A stretch of DNA of 64,000 bases, from the NCBI RefSeq assembly GCF_003347605.1, contig NZ_QDFZ01000014.1, forward strand, positions 87,357 through 151,356. The letters are read 5' to 3'. The DNA is from Chryseobacterium sp. KLBC 52 (lineage in GTDB: Bacteria; Bacteroidota; Bacteroidia; Flavobacteriales; Weeksellaceae). The notes under the pieces are model-generated. The model saw only the letters and a list, made by a program, of their open reading frames with translations, was not told the origin of the DNA and did no database searches. Below are positions 1-8,573 of this stretch, piece by piece. The translations under genes and the position numbers were made by a program. Positions within the stretch are counted from its first letter, which is position 1; the number at the start of each line of letters is the position of its first letter.

Positions 1-1743
1 CGAAAGCGTCGCATAAAATCTTCCAAAATCTCTGTTGAGCTGGAAAAAGAAGCCGATTAATCCTAAAATTAGCGGCAAAAAGAAAAACGTTACGGTACTT
101 TCATTTTTAAATTTGGCAGGCATATGATCCTGATCTCCCCATAAAGCATTATCAATAAAAGAAAATCCTGATATCCAGTTTCCATTGGTATTTTCCATGT
201 GTCCCTGAAGATCATTCTGCCTTCCTACGAAGTTCCACATCAGATATCTTACAAAGTAATATCCATTCTGAAATGATATAAAATAATCCATATTCTGAGC
301 GAAGGATGGACGTTGCACCTTGATAAGATCATAAGGCTTCACTTTCAGATAATCTTCTGCCGTGATGGAGTCTCCTTCATATTTTGCTCTCAGTTCTTCG
401 AAAATCCTTTTCGCTTCCGGATTGTCTGCAACATCTTCATTGTCATAATTAAAAGTAAAATCAGGCGCTCCATATAAAGAAATATAATTGGCGGTTACCT
501 CTTTATCTTCATTGAACATCCTCGGCATGAAGCTGATGTGAGATTTATTGAAAACATAGTTGAATCTCTCCCCCGTTTTTCTGTAAGTTCCGGTTTTTTC
601 ATCTTTTTCGTAAATATCTCCGGTGATGTCTCTTTTGTAGCTTCCGTCTTCATCTTTTTCCAGCCCGTTTTTATCAAGAAATGCGGTATAATTCTGTCCG
701 TAAATGGTAGGCCAGTCACCATATTGCACTCTGTTGTAATAATCTCTCATCCCAATGGCTGTATCAGGATCGTTAAGGTTCATCGGAGGATTGGCGTTGG
801 CTCTTATCGGAATCACCAGCCAGCATGAAAACCCGATGATCATATAGACCAGAGATAAAACAACAGTCTGATAGAGTTTTCTTTTTGTTTTTCCCGCATA
901 TTTAATCAGAAGATAACTTATGATGGTCATGAAAACAAATGCCACAATGGTCCCTGAATGGAAAGGAAGTCCCAGCCCGTTCACGAAGAAAATTTCAAGC
1001 TTTCCAAACATGGTCATGATCAAAGGGAAAATCATCTTGAATACGAAGGCAAGAATTCCCAGCGTAACCAAATTGGCCACTATAAAACTCTTCCACGAAA
1101 AAGTATAATTTCTGGCATAATACACCAGACATATGGCCGGAATAGCCAGCATACACATCATATGCACTCCAACGGAAAGCCCTATGATAAAGAAAATAAG
1201 AATGATCCATCTCTCGTTGTCGACTGCTTTATATTCATTTTCCCATTTGGTGATGAGCCAGACCAGCAAAGCAATAAACATGGAAGCCATCGCGTATACT
1301 TCTCCCTCTACGGCTGAAAACCAGAAGGTATCTGAAAATGTAAAGCATAAAGCTCCAATCACTCCGGCAAACAGAATTGAGATTTCCTGATGTTTTGTAA
1401 TTTCTTCAACATCTTTATTTAAAAGCCTTTTAAAAAAATGGGTAATTGTCCAGAACAGAAACAGGATCGTAAATGCACTGAATAACGCCGACATCGCATT
1501 GATAACAATAGAATAATGTTCTGCATTCCCTAATGCAAAAATACTTGCTACCGCTCCCATAATCTGGAATAAAGCAGCTCCCGGTGCATGGGTTACCTCC
1601 AGTTTCACGGCTGAAGAAATATATTCTCCGCAGTCCCAGAAACTCAAGGAATGTTCTATCGTCGAAAGATAAGTAATAAGCGCAATAGCGAAAAGGAACC
1701 ATCCCAGTACGGTGTTCCATTTTTTAAAAGACCAGTTTTTCAT
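1..1743 (-). CDS. DUF2723 (GT117-like) multi-pass membrane protein, C-terminus cut by window edge
   Basis: The frame is open from an ATG at 1743 to the window edge, giving 581 residues without a stop; the C-terminus lies outside. The N-terminus has a membrane helix (about residues 10-26) followed by the motif SFWDCGEY, a signature of the DUF2723/glycosyltransferase 117 family of Bacteroidota, which resembles protein O-mannosyltransferases. Further hydrophobic helices follow (near residues 55-110 and 170-310), then a long soluble loop with acidic stretches, then more helices near the edge. Family members usually reach about 1000 residues, so roughly half is missing. An inner-membrane role in glycan transfer is inferred from the family; substrate unknown. 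Confidence 0.85.
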   Translation of the reverse strand, partial: MKNWSFKKWNTVLGWFLFAIALITYLSTIEHSLSFWDCGEYISSAVKLEVTHAPGAALFQIMGAVASIFALGNAEHYSIVINAMSALFSAFTILFLFWTITHFFKRLLNKDVEEITKHQEISILFAGVIGALCFTFSDTFWFSAVEGEVYAMASMFIALLVWLITKWENEYKAVDNERWIILIFFIIGLSVGVHMMCMLAIPAICLVYYARNYTFSWKSFIVANLVTLGILAFVFKMIFPLIMTMFGKLEIFFVNGLGLPFHSGTIVAFVFMTIISYLLIKYAGKTKRKLYQTVVLSLVYMIIGFSCWLVIPIRANANPPMNLNDPDTAIGMRDYYNRVQYGDWPTIYGQNYTAFLDKNGLEKDEDGSYKRDITGDIYEKDEKTGTYRKTGERFNYVFNKSHISFMPRMFNEDKEVTANYISLYGAPDFTFNYDNEDVADNPEAKRIFEELRAKYEGDSITAEDYLKVKPYDLIKVQRPSFAQNMDYFISFQNGYYFVRYLMWNFVGRQNDLQGHMENTNGNWISGFSFIDNALWGDQDHMPAKFKNESTVTFFFLPLILGLIGFFFQLNRDFGRFYATLS

Positions 1744-1806
1744 ATCATATTTTCCAATATGTATATGACAACTGGAGAAAAGGGTTTATTACATGAATTG
1801 TGAAAT

Positions 1807-2367
1807 TTATTCTTTATTTTTCAATTTCAACTTTGGAAAACCTTTATCTATAGGTTCAAAATACTTTTTAATGCTATTATATTTGTATTTTGAAGTCAGT
1901 AGTTCTTCAGTTTTTTCTGAAATCCTTTCATCATGTAAAGTCAGTAGATTATTTTCAAACTCATATTTTCCAAAATAATGCCGGCTTTCACCATGCCAGT
2001 ATTCATTGATCCTGTAGGTTTTGTCTTTGTATAATTTAATTTCATATCCATTAGATTTCAACTGTGGGTCAGGAGAAATATAACCTGAATATTTTACTTC
2101 CTTTTCGGATTGAACACTATTCAAATAAAGGTTTATTCCAAAAAAAGCAACTAAAAAAATCAATAATAAATTTGTGACTTTATGCTTCTCTTTATTTTTT
2201 GATTCATAAATATAAATCAGAATAAAATTGACAAATATGAGCCCTGTTACTAAAGGAAGAATAATGATGTTAGAATTTGACGCCGTAAAATCATAATAGG
2301 TATGAGTATAATGAATAAGAAGTAAGAAAAGTAAAATTACAGTTCCATATTTAATTAACACTTTCAT
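1807..2367 (-). CDS. Hypothetical three-helix membrane protein with soluble C-terminal domain
   Basis: This is a 186-residue protein I do not recognise. Hydrophobic segments at about residues 7-24, 33-54 and 64-83 predict three membrane helices. They are followed by a soluble domain of about 100 residues rich in Tyr, Lys and Glu, with alternating polar and hydrophobic stretches that suggest beta strands. It lies just upstream of the DUF2723 gene on the same strand, 63 bases away, but nothing links the functions. Codon use matches the neighbours, so it is probably a real gene. Confidence 0.6.
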   Translation of the reverse strand: MKVLIKYGTVILLFLLLIHYTHTYYDFTASNSNIIILPLVTGLIFVNFILIYIYESKNKEKHKVTNLLLIFLVAFFGINLYLNSVQSEKEVKYSGYISPDPQLKSNGYEIKLYKDKTYRINEYWHGESRHYFGKYEFENNLLTLHDERISEKTEELLTSKYKYNSIKKYFEPIDKGFPKLKLKNKE

Positions 2368-2388
2368 GTCACATTCTCATCAATCGGG

Positions 2389-3177
2389 TTAATACGTATT
2401 ATTCAATCCTCCATCCAAAGGAATACTTGTTCCGGTAAGATAATTTGAATATTCCGAAGCCAGAAAAGCCACCAGATGGCCATATTCCTCAGGCTGTCCG
2501 AATCTTTTCATCGGAATTTTATTTTCCCTCGCCTTTTTTATTTCTTCTTCTTTTGCACCAGTTTGCTGGGCCTCATGAGCTACCAGTTTTTGAATTCTTT
2601 CCGTATCAAAATATCCGGTTAAGACATTATTTACTGTGATATTATGCTGTGCAATTTCATTGGAAAGGGTTTTTGCCCAAGCGATTACTGCAGAACGGAT
2701 AGAATTGGACAAGGCCAGATTTCCAATCGGTTCTTTTACTGAAAGCGATGAAACATTGATGATTCTTCCTTTTTTCTGTTGAATCATATGCGGTAAAGCC
2801 AATAATGTTGTTTCGCAAACAGTTTTAAAGAGAAGGTCAAATGCTTTCTGATAATCATCTGCATTTTTATCCAGTGCTAAACCAGGTTCCGGACCATTGG
2901 TATTATTCACCAGAATATCTATCGAATAATCATTAAAAAATCCTGCTATAATTGTCTTATAACTTTCAAAATCTGAAAAATCTGCAACCAGGTATCCATG
3001 TTTCTGATCAGGATTGATGACCGGTAGCGCATCAACGAAGTCTTTAAGTTTTGTTTCATTGCGGGACATAACGGTAACATTAGCGCCACATTTTGCCAGT
3101 TCAATGGCAATTCCGGCACCGATTCCCTGGGTTGCTCCCCCTACTAAAGCATTTTTTGAAAAAAGTTGAATATTCAT
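2389..3177 (-). CDS. SDR-family oxidoreductase with non-canonical active site
   Basis: This 262-residue short-chain dehydrogenase/reductase has a Rossmann nucleotide loop GGATQGIG near residues 13-20, an NN-G motif near residue 93 and a C-terminal LTGTSIPLDGG typical of FabG-like enzymes. Counting from the conserved Ser144, the place of the catalytic Tyr-x3-Lys holds Ser157-x3-Arg161, so classical dehydrogenase chemistry is doubtful. Some FabG-like subgroups share this loss. The start at 3177 places the Rossmann strand at the N-terminus as in the family; a longer frame to 3231 adds an unrelated 18-residue extension. A terminator-like hairpin separates it from the RidA gene upstream. Confidence 0.8.
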   Translation of the reverse strand: MNIQLFSKNALVGGATQGIGAGIAIELAKCGANVTVMSRNETKLKDFVDALPVINPDQKHGYLVADFSDFESYKTIIAGFFNDYSIDILVNNTNGPEPGLALDKNADDYQKAFDLLFKTVCETTLLALPHMIQQKKGRIINVSSLSVKEPIGNLALSNSIRSAVIAWAKTLSNEIAQHNITVNNVLTGYFDTERIQKLVAHEAQQTGAKEEEIKKARENKIPMKRFGQPEEYGHLVAFLASEYSNYLTGTSIPLDGGLNNTY

Positions 3178-3221
3178 ATGATCTTTGGATATACAAATTG
3201 GTATAGGATAAATGTAAGAAA

Positions 3222-3249
3222 AAACCTCCAACTTATATTTTGAAGGTTT
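3222..3249 (-). terminator. Hairpin terminator downstream of the RidA gene
   Basis: Arms AAACCTCCAA (3222-3231) and TTGAAGGTTT (3240-3249) pair with one mismatch. On the minus strand the hairpin is followed by a run of six T. It lies after the RidA stop codon and before the SDR start, so the two genes may not share one full transcript. Confidence 0.55.
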
Positions 3250-3273
3250 ATTTTTTTAAGGGTTATTTCTCAT

Positions 3274-3663
3274 TTATTTTACAACTGTAGCCTCAAGTTC
3301 TACTTTTAAAGTTTCAAACAAACCTTTTACTTCAAGCATTGTTACAGCCTGCTGAATCTGATGTCTGGCAATCCATTCCTGAAGAATAGGAAAATGAGGC
3401 CATAGCTCTTCGGTAGAAGTTGTGTAGATATTTAATCTTACAATACCGTTACATTCAAAGCCTGCTGAACGGATCACTTCTTCCAGATTGGCAATAGCCT
3501 GTTCCAGTTGTGATTTCATATCCTGAGTACTGGATGTTCCATCAGGATCAATAGCTGCCTGTCCCGAGCAATATAAAGTACTTTGCACATTTTTTACCTC
3601 TACCGCCTGTGAATAGCTTCTTTCATTCTGCCATTTCCAAGGATTAACCGTTCTTTTTTCCAT
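3274..3663 (-). CDS. RidA/YjgF-family protein
   Basis: The 129-residue product matches the RidA (YjgF/YER057c/UK114) fold: an N-terminal strand region, a central YCSGQAAIDPDG segment, a long helix and a C-terminal VKGLFETLKVELEATVV strand. Family members deaminate reactive enamine/imine intermediates in the cytoplasm, but this copy belongs to a divergent branch and its substrate is unknown. The ATG at 3663 is preferred because it starts just before the family-like N-terminus; nine extra residues are possible from 3690. Two CRP-type palindromes sit directly upstream, next to the Crp/Fnr regulator gene, which makes this gene the likely target of that regulator. Confidence 0.85.
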   Translation of the reverse strand: MEKRTVNPWKWQNERSYSQAVEVKNVQSTLYCSGQAAIDPDGTSSTQDMKSQLEQAIANLEEVIRSAGFECNGIVRLNIYTTSTEELWPHFPILQEWIARHQIQQAVTMLEVKGLFETLKVELEATVVK

Positions 3664-3717
3664 TGTTTTGAATTTAGAATTACCATACAAAATTGCAGAA
3701 CTGAGGCTTCAAATCCG

Positions 3718-3733
3718 TGTGATCCGGATCACA
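3718..3733. promoter_or_regulatory. CRP-type operator 1, perfect palindrome
   Basis: The 16-bp sequence TGTGATCCGGATCACA is a perfect palindrome with the layout TGTGA-N6-TCACA, identical in its conserved positions to the E. coli CRP consensus. It lies 55 bases upstream of the RidA start at 3663 and just after the neighbouring Crp/Fnr gene. Binding by that regulator is inferred. Confidence 0.75.
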
Positions 3734-3740
3734 ATTATTC

Positions 3741-3756
3741 TGTGAGTGTCATCACA
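3741..3756. promoter_or_regulatory. CRP-type operator 2
   Basis: TGTGA (3741-3745), six bases, then TCACA (3752-3756) again match the CRP consensus. The box starts exactly 23 bp after the start of operator 1, so both lie on nearly the same helix face two turns apart. It ends four bases before the regulator stop codon. Confidence 0.72.
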
Positions 3757-3759
3757 ATT

Positions 3760-4323
3760 CTATAGAGGCAGGCGGCTCAATGTTTCTCTGGATACACCTA
3801 AATAAGCAGCCAGAAGAGATTTTGGAACCCGTTGAACCAGCGAAGGATATTTTTTCAAAAGCTGGTCATACCTTTCCTTTATTCCGGTTGTCATCATGGA
3901 AACGGTACGCTGCTGCGCTGTAATAAAACCCATATAGGCTTTTTCAAGAAAGAAATGTTCCAGTTTCGGAAGCTGTGCACAGAGTTTTTTATAATCATCC
4001 AGCTTAATGCATAAGACTTCTGTATCTTCAATGCACTCCAAAGACATGGTTGCTGTGGCCTGCTGATAGTAAGCTGGAAAGTCTGTTTCCCACCAGTCTT
4101 CCATGGCAAATCCTATAATATGTTCTTTTCCTGTTTCGTCTGTATAAACGAGCTTCAAAAGACCTTTCAATACAAAATAGTTGTAAGGAACAGTTTCTCC
4201 TTCCTGTATTAAAAACTGATGTTTCTTATATTTTTTATAGGTAAAACAGGATGATATGAACTCAAATTCATCATCGTTAAGGGGAATTATTTTTTCGATG
4301 TGTGTTCTTAGCTGTTGCATCAT
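3760..4323 (-). CDS. Crp/Fnr-family transcriptional regulator
   Basis: This 187-residue protein has an N-terminal cyclic-nucleotide-binding-like beta barrel (QFLIQEGETVPYNYFVLKG, about residues 37-55) and a C-terminal winged-helix end AAYLGVSRETLSR. It lacks the Arg of a canonical cAMP pocket as far as I can see, so the effector is unknown. It stops only three residues after the recognition helix, shorter than many relatives, with no sign of a frameshift. Two CRP-type operators follow its stop codon and precede the RidA gene, which suggests local control of that gene. Confidence 0.88.
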   Translation of the reverse strand: MMQQLRTHIEKIIPLNDDEFEFISSCFTYKKYKKHQFLIQEGETVPYNYFVLKGLLKLVYTDETGKEHIIGFAMEDWWETDFPAYYQQATATMSLECIEDTEVLCIKLDDYKKLCAQLPKLEHFFLEKAYMGFITAQQRTVSMMTTGIKERYDQLLKKYPSLVQRVPKSLLAAYLGVSRETLSRLPL

Positions 4324-4361
4324 ATTCTGTTTCTTATGATTTAAAAATACGATTTAAATAG

Positions 4362-4964
4362 CTAAGGATTTTGTTTTAAAAGCTGATCAATCTGTTTATA
4401 AAATGAATCTTTACTATAATCTGCCAATCCTTTATGATGCAGACGGATCTCTCCTTTTTTATCTAATACAACAGTCGTTGGCAATGAACCACTATACAAT
4501 ACATCGGGGATATTTCCAGCCGGTGTAAGAAAAGGAATGGTAAAGCCTTTTTCTTTTAAATAAGATTTTCCAGGAGCAGGAGTATCATCAAGATTTACAG
4601 TAAGAAATACCACATCCGGATTGTTTTTGTACCGATCATACAGTTTCTGAACAGACGGAAACTCGGCACGACACGGAGGACACCAGGAGGCCCAAAAATT
4701 AATGAATACCACTTTATTCTGTAATGCAGAAGCATCTATAATCTTTCCATCCTCACTTTTCAGCATCAATCCGGCATAGGAAACCTTAGCAGCATTATTC
4801 CGGGTTTCTTTGGGTTCTGATATACTGGAATTGAGAATTCCTGTGGAAGCCACCTGCCTCATCAGCCATGCCTTTGCATCTTTATTCACCAAAATGATAA
4901 TAAACAATACTGTAAGTACTGCTGTAGAGGCATTTTTTCTTAGCCAGATTTTCAGATTTTCCAT
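4362..4964 (-). CDS. TlpA/ResA-type membrane-anchored thiol-disulfide oxidoreductase
   Basis: The product has an N-terminal membrane anchor (about residues 11-27 from the 4964 start) and a thioredoxin fold with active site WCPPC followed by RAEF, then VFLTVNLDD and a cis-Pro loop SLPTTVV. Such proteins reduce or rearrange disulfides in the periplasm, often for cytochrome maturation or stress defence. The ATG at 4964 is preceded by GGAG seven bases upstream and removes an extra 16-residue extension, so it is preferred over 5012. It lies just upstream of the Crp/Fnr gene on the same strand, 38 bases away. Its client is unknown. Confidence 0.85.
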   Translation of the reverse strand: MENLKIWLRKNASTAVLTVLFIIILVNKDAKAWLMRQVASTGILNSSISEPKETRNNAAKVSYAGLMLKSEDGKIIDASALQNKVVFINFWASWCPPCRAEFPSVQKLYDRYKNNPDVVFLTVNLDDTPAPGKSYLKEKGFTIPFLTPAGNIPDVLYSGSLPTTVVLDKKGEIRLHHKGLADYSKDSFYKQIDQLLKQNP

Positions 4965-5369
4965 ATTCTCCTGCTTAATTCCCAGCCAATATAGGATTAA
5001 TATTTTGATCAAAAGACAGGAAAGATTGTTTTTAAAACAAAATTCCCTTACATCTCAGGATTCTAGCAGTATTACACTGAAAACTTCACGTTAACAGTAA
5101 TAAAATTCGCTTAACACCCGTTAATAATTTATTTTTCAACAAAAACAACAGAAAAACAACAATAAATCAATATACAATGCATAATATTATTGTTTATGTA
5201 ACCATCTTATTTTATCCTTGCTTTTACCATTTCCGGAAAGCTGTTTTTTCACCGGATTTATTTCATAATTAAATTGTTACGTGTAACAAATCCCCTATTC
5301 ATCTCACTAATCATACATCAATTAAACATTAATTCCTATACAAGAGATCTACTACTTTAAAATAAACTA
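4965..5369. other. Intergenic control region between tlpA-like gene and TonB receptor
   Basis: This is about 400 bases of AT-rich DNA between divergent genes. No convincing ORF or RNA gene is seen. The only clear structure is the palindrome at 5274-5289. Confidence 0.5.
5274..5289. promoter_or_regulatory. Palindromic operator candidate upstream of TonB receptor
   Basis: TTGTTAC and GTAACAA are perfect inverted arms separated by GT. The site lies 81 bases upstream of the receptor ATG, a suitable place for a repressor or activator. The binding protein is unknown. Confidence 0.45.
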
Positions 5370-7700
5370 ATGCAAACATCCTTTTTAAAAATCACCGCGG
5401 CCACCGCTGCGCTCTGTTTCAGTACCCTGGCAATCGCCCAGCAAACGTATTCCGTAAGTGGAACCGTGAAAGACAAAAAAAACGGTGAACTGCTCATCGG
5501 AGTCTCTGTAAAAGTAAGTGAAGATCCTACCATCAATGTTGTAGCCAATGAGTATGGATTTTACTCACTTTCCCTACCTGAAGGAAATTATACCCTGATT
5601 ATTTCCTACCCTGGATATCAGGATTTCGAACAGCAGATCAAAGTAGATCAGAATATAAAAGTTGATCTCCCTCTACTTCCTGCAGAAACTGTAGCAAAAG
5701 CAATTGATGAGGTGGTGATAACCGGCATTAAAAAGGATAAAAACCTGACTTCGGCTCAAATGGGAGCAGAAACGTTAAGCATTAAAAATATAGAAAAACT
5801 TCCTGTCCTGTTTGGAGAAAAGGATGTAATGAAAACCATTCAGCTTTTACCAGGTATTAAAAGCAGTGGTGAAGGAAGCAGCGGGTTCAGTGTAAGAGGT
5901 GGTGCTACCGACCAGAACCTGATCTTACTGGATGAAGCTCCGGTTTATAACGCCTCTCACCTACTTGGTTTTTTCAGTACATTCAACAGTGATGCCCTGA
6001 AAGATGCGAGCATTATTAAAGGGAACAGCCCCGCACAATACGGAGGCCGCCTTTCTTCTGTATTAGATGTTAAAATGAAAGACGGAAACAACAAAGATTA
6101 TAACGTCAACGGAGGCATCGGGCTTATCAGCAGCAGATTGAGTGTGGAAGGCCCTATTCAGAAGGAAAAATCTTCATTCATTGTTTCGGGGAGAAGAACG
6201 TACGCGGATTTGTTCCTTAAAACCAACAAAGATTATAAAGACAACAAATTATATTTCTATGATCTGAACCTGAAAGCCAATTATCAGATCAATGAAAACA
6301 ACCGTATTTACTTGTCCGGATATTTTGGAAGAGATGTTCTGGGATTGGGAGATACTTTCAATACAGACTGGGGAAATACTACTGCAACCTTGAGATGGAA
6401 CAGCATTATCAGCAGTAAGCTATTCTCCAATACTTCATTCATCTACAGTAATTATGATTATAAAATCAGTCTGAAAAATGATGATACCGTATTTGATTTA
6501 AATTCAAAAATCCGTGACTGGAATCTTAAGCAGGACTTTACCTGGTTTGCAGGAAACAAACATTCTGTACGTTTTGGTCTGCAGTCTATTTATCATACCC
6601 TTACTCCGAGCAGTGCTTCCGGAACTACAGTGAGCAGCTTTGCAAGAAATCCGAGATATTCATGGGAGAATGCAGTTTATATCAATGATGATTATAAAGC
6701 AACAGAAAAGCTAACGATTAATTATGGAGCAAGACTCTCCATGTTCAGCGTATTGGGAGGTGATACATTCAATACTTACGAGAATGGGGTGCTCACCGAC
6801 AGTAAATTCTTAGAAAAAGGAAAATTCGGGAAAACCTATGTGAATATTGAGCCACGTATTAGCGCCAACTACCGTATCAACGAAGTCAGCAGTGTGAAAG
6901 GAGGTTATTCCAGAAATACCCAGAATCTTCACCTTCTGAGCAACAGCAACAGTGGAAATCCTACCGACCAGTGGATAGGAAGCAGCTACACGGTAAAACC
7001 GGAAATTGCAGATCAGATCAGTCTTGGTTACAGCAGAAATTTCAACAATAACAATTATGAACTGAATGCTGAAATTTATTATAAAGACATGAAAAACCAG
7101 ATCGACTTCAAAAACGGGGCTCAAATAGGTTTTGATACCGGAGCGGATGTAGAAAGTGAACTGCTATTCGGAAAAGGAAGAGCTTACGGATTGGAGCTTA
7201 TTGCCAAAAAGAAAAGTGGAAAACTGACAGGATGGATTTCCTATACCCTTTCCAAAACAGAAAGAAAGATTGACGGAATCAATAATAACGAATGGTACAA
7301 CGCCAGAATGGATAAAACCCATGACCTTTCTATCGTTGCCACCTATCAGCTTAATCCGAAATGGAGTTTTTCAGGACTATTTGTTTACAGCACAGGAAAT
7401 GCCGTTACTTTCCCTACCGGAAAATATGAGCTGAACGGGCAAACCATATTCCAGTACAGTAATAGAAATGCAGACAGAATGCCGGCCTATCACAGAATGG
7501 ATCTGAGTGCAACTTATGAACCAAGTACCAATAAACGATTCCGTGGTTCATGGACATTTGGTATTTACAACCTGTATGGTAGAGAAAATGCCTATACCAT
7601 CAATTTTGAAGACAATCCTGACCGTCCCGGAACAACCCGTGCGATGCAGACCTCTTTATTCCGTTGGGTACCCAATATCACTTATAATTTCAAATTCTAA
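5370..7700 (+). CDS. TonB-dependent outer-membrane receptor with carboxypeptidase-regulatory-like domain
   Basis: The 776-residue protein has a signal peptide (about residues 1-23, ending at AQQ), a CarboxypepD_reg-like domain (about residues 27-110, starting YSVSGTVKDKKNGELL), a plug domain (about 130-230, with GGATDQNLILLDEAPVYN) and a beta-barrel ending in the aromatic YNFKF. It imports a ligand across the outer membrane using TonB energy. The next gene, three bases downstream, encodes a DUF4249 lipoprotein, a pairing common in Bacteroidota for small-molecule or peptide uptake. The substrate cannot be told from sequence. A palindrome lies upstream. Confidence 0.93.
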   Translation: MQTSFLKITAATAALCFSTLAIAQQTYSVSGTVKDKKNGELLIGVSVKVSEDPTINVVANEYGFYSLSLPEGNYTLIISYPGYQDFEQQIKVDQNIKVDLPLLPAETVAKAIDEVVITGIKKDKNLTSAQMGAETLSIKNIEKLPVLFGEKDVMKTIQLLPGIKSSGEGSSGFSVRGGATDQNLILLDEAPVYNASHLLGFFSTFNSDALKDASIIKGNSPAQYGGRLSSVLDVKMKDGNNKDYNVNGGIGLISSRLSVEGPIQKEKSSFIVSGRRTYADLFLKTNKDYKDNKLYFYDLNLKANYQINENNRIYLSGYFGRDVLGLGDTFNTDWGNTTATLRWNSIISSKLFSNTSFIYSNYDYKISLKNDDTVFDLNSKIRDWNLKQDFTWFAGNKHSVRFGLQSIYHTLTPSSASGTTVSSFARNPRYSWENAVYINDDYKATEKLTINYGARLSMFSVLGGDTFNTYENGVLTDSKFLEKGKFGKTYVNIEPRISANYRINEVSSVKGGYSRNTQNLHLLSNSNSGNPTDQWIGSSYTVKPEIADQISLGYSRNFNNNNYELNAEIYYKDMKNQIDFKNGAQIGFDTGADVESELLFGKGRAYGLELIAKKKSGKLTGWISYTLSKTERKIDGINNNEWYNARMDKTHDLSIVATYQLNPKWSFSGLFVYSTGNAVTFPTGKYELNGQTIFQYSNRNADRMPAYHRMDLSATYEPSTNKRFRGSWTFGIYNLYGRENAYTINFEDNPDRPGTTRAMQTSLFRWVPNITYNFKF

Positions 7701-7703
7701 ATC

Positions 7704-8522
7704 ATGAAAAATACATTATATATCATAGTATCTCTCCTTGCCTTAACTTCTTGTGAAAAAGAGATCGACCTGGACCTGAATGATCAAAGCGGAAACATTG
7801 TCATTGAAGGAAATGTAACCAATCAATCAGGACCTTATACAGTAAAAATCACAAAATCAGTCGGGTTTTCCGAACCCAATCAGTATCCGGCAGTAACCGG
7901 AGCTCAGGTTATTTTAAGTGATAATACAGGTCAGACAGAAACCCTTCATTATGTAGGAAACGGAGTCTATCAAACAACTACTTTCACGGGAGAGCCTGGC
8001 AGAACCTATACGTTGAAAGTAGAATCCGAAGGAAAGCAATATAGCGCTCAGAGCAAAATGCCTGAAGTGGTCAATTTTGACGGATTACAGCAGAGTTCTT
8101 TCAAATTTGGAGATAAAACCACGTATACCCTCTTACCATTATTTACAGATCCATTACCATTAGGAAACCGCTACCTTTTTAGTTTTACCATCAATGATCT
8201 TACTAAAAAGTACATGAATACTTTTTCAGATAATGTGAATAACGGGTTACCCAACCAACAGCCTCTGATTCTTCCTAATGATGAGAATAAAGGCAGAGAT
8301 CATGAAGTGGTAGTAGGAGATAAAATTCATGTAGAGATGCAATCTATAGATACCAACGTATTTACATATTACAGTGCTTTACTTCAGATTTCAGGCGGCA
8401 ATGGAGGAACTGCAACTCCAACCAATCCTCCAAGTAATATCAGTAATGGAGCATTGGGATATTTTTCAGCCCATACGACAGATACGCAAACTTTTGTCAT
8501 CGAGCAGATGACCACTCCATAA
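7704..8522 (+). CDS. DUF4249 outer-membrane lipoprotein partner of TonB receptor
   Basis: This 272-residue protein starts with a lipoprotein signal (lipobox ALTSC near residues 13-17) followed by CEKEIDLDL, the typical start of DUF4249 proteins. The body is predicted beta-rich, with YTVKITKS and GRTYTLKVE segments. DUF4249 members occur next to TonB receptors and are thought to act as surface lids or ligand-binding partners, though no biochemistry is established. The start lies three bases after the receptor stop, so both are cotranscribed. A strong terminator follows. Confidence 0.9.
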   Translation: MKNTLYIIVSLLALTSCEKEIDLDLNDQSGNIVIEGNVTNQSGPYTVKITKSVGFSEPNQYPAVTGAQVILSDNTGQTETLHYVGNGVYQTTTFTGEPGRTYTLKVESEGKQYSAQSKMPEVVNFDGLQQSSFKFGDKTTYTLLPLFTDPLPLGNRYLFSFTINDLTKKYMNTFSDNVNNGLPNQQPLILPNDENKGRDHEVVVGDKIHVEMQSIDTNVFTYYSALLQISGGNGGTATPTNPPSNISNGALGYFSAHTTDTQTFVIEQMTTP

Positions 8523-8525
8523 ATT

Positions 8526-8563
8526 AAAAAAGGGATATTCCAATGGCAGGAATATCCTTTTTT
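8526..8563. terminator. Bidirectional Rho-independent terminator
   Basis: GGATATTCC (8533-8541) pairs perfectly with GGAATATCC (8549-8557), flanked by A6 and T6. It can end both the TonB receptor operon on the plus strand and the convergent gene on the minus strand. Confidence 0.85.
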
Positions 8564-8573
8564 ATTTTCTCGC

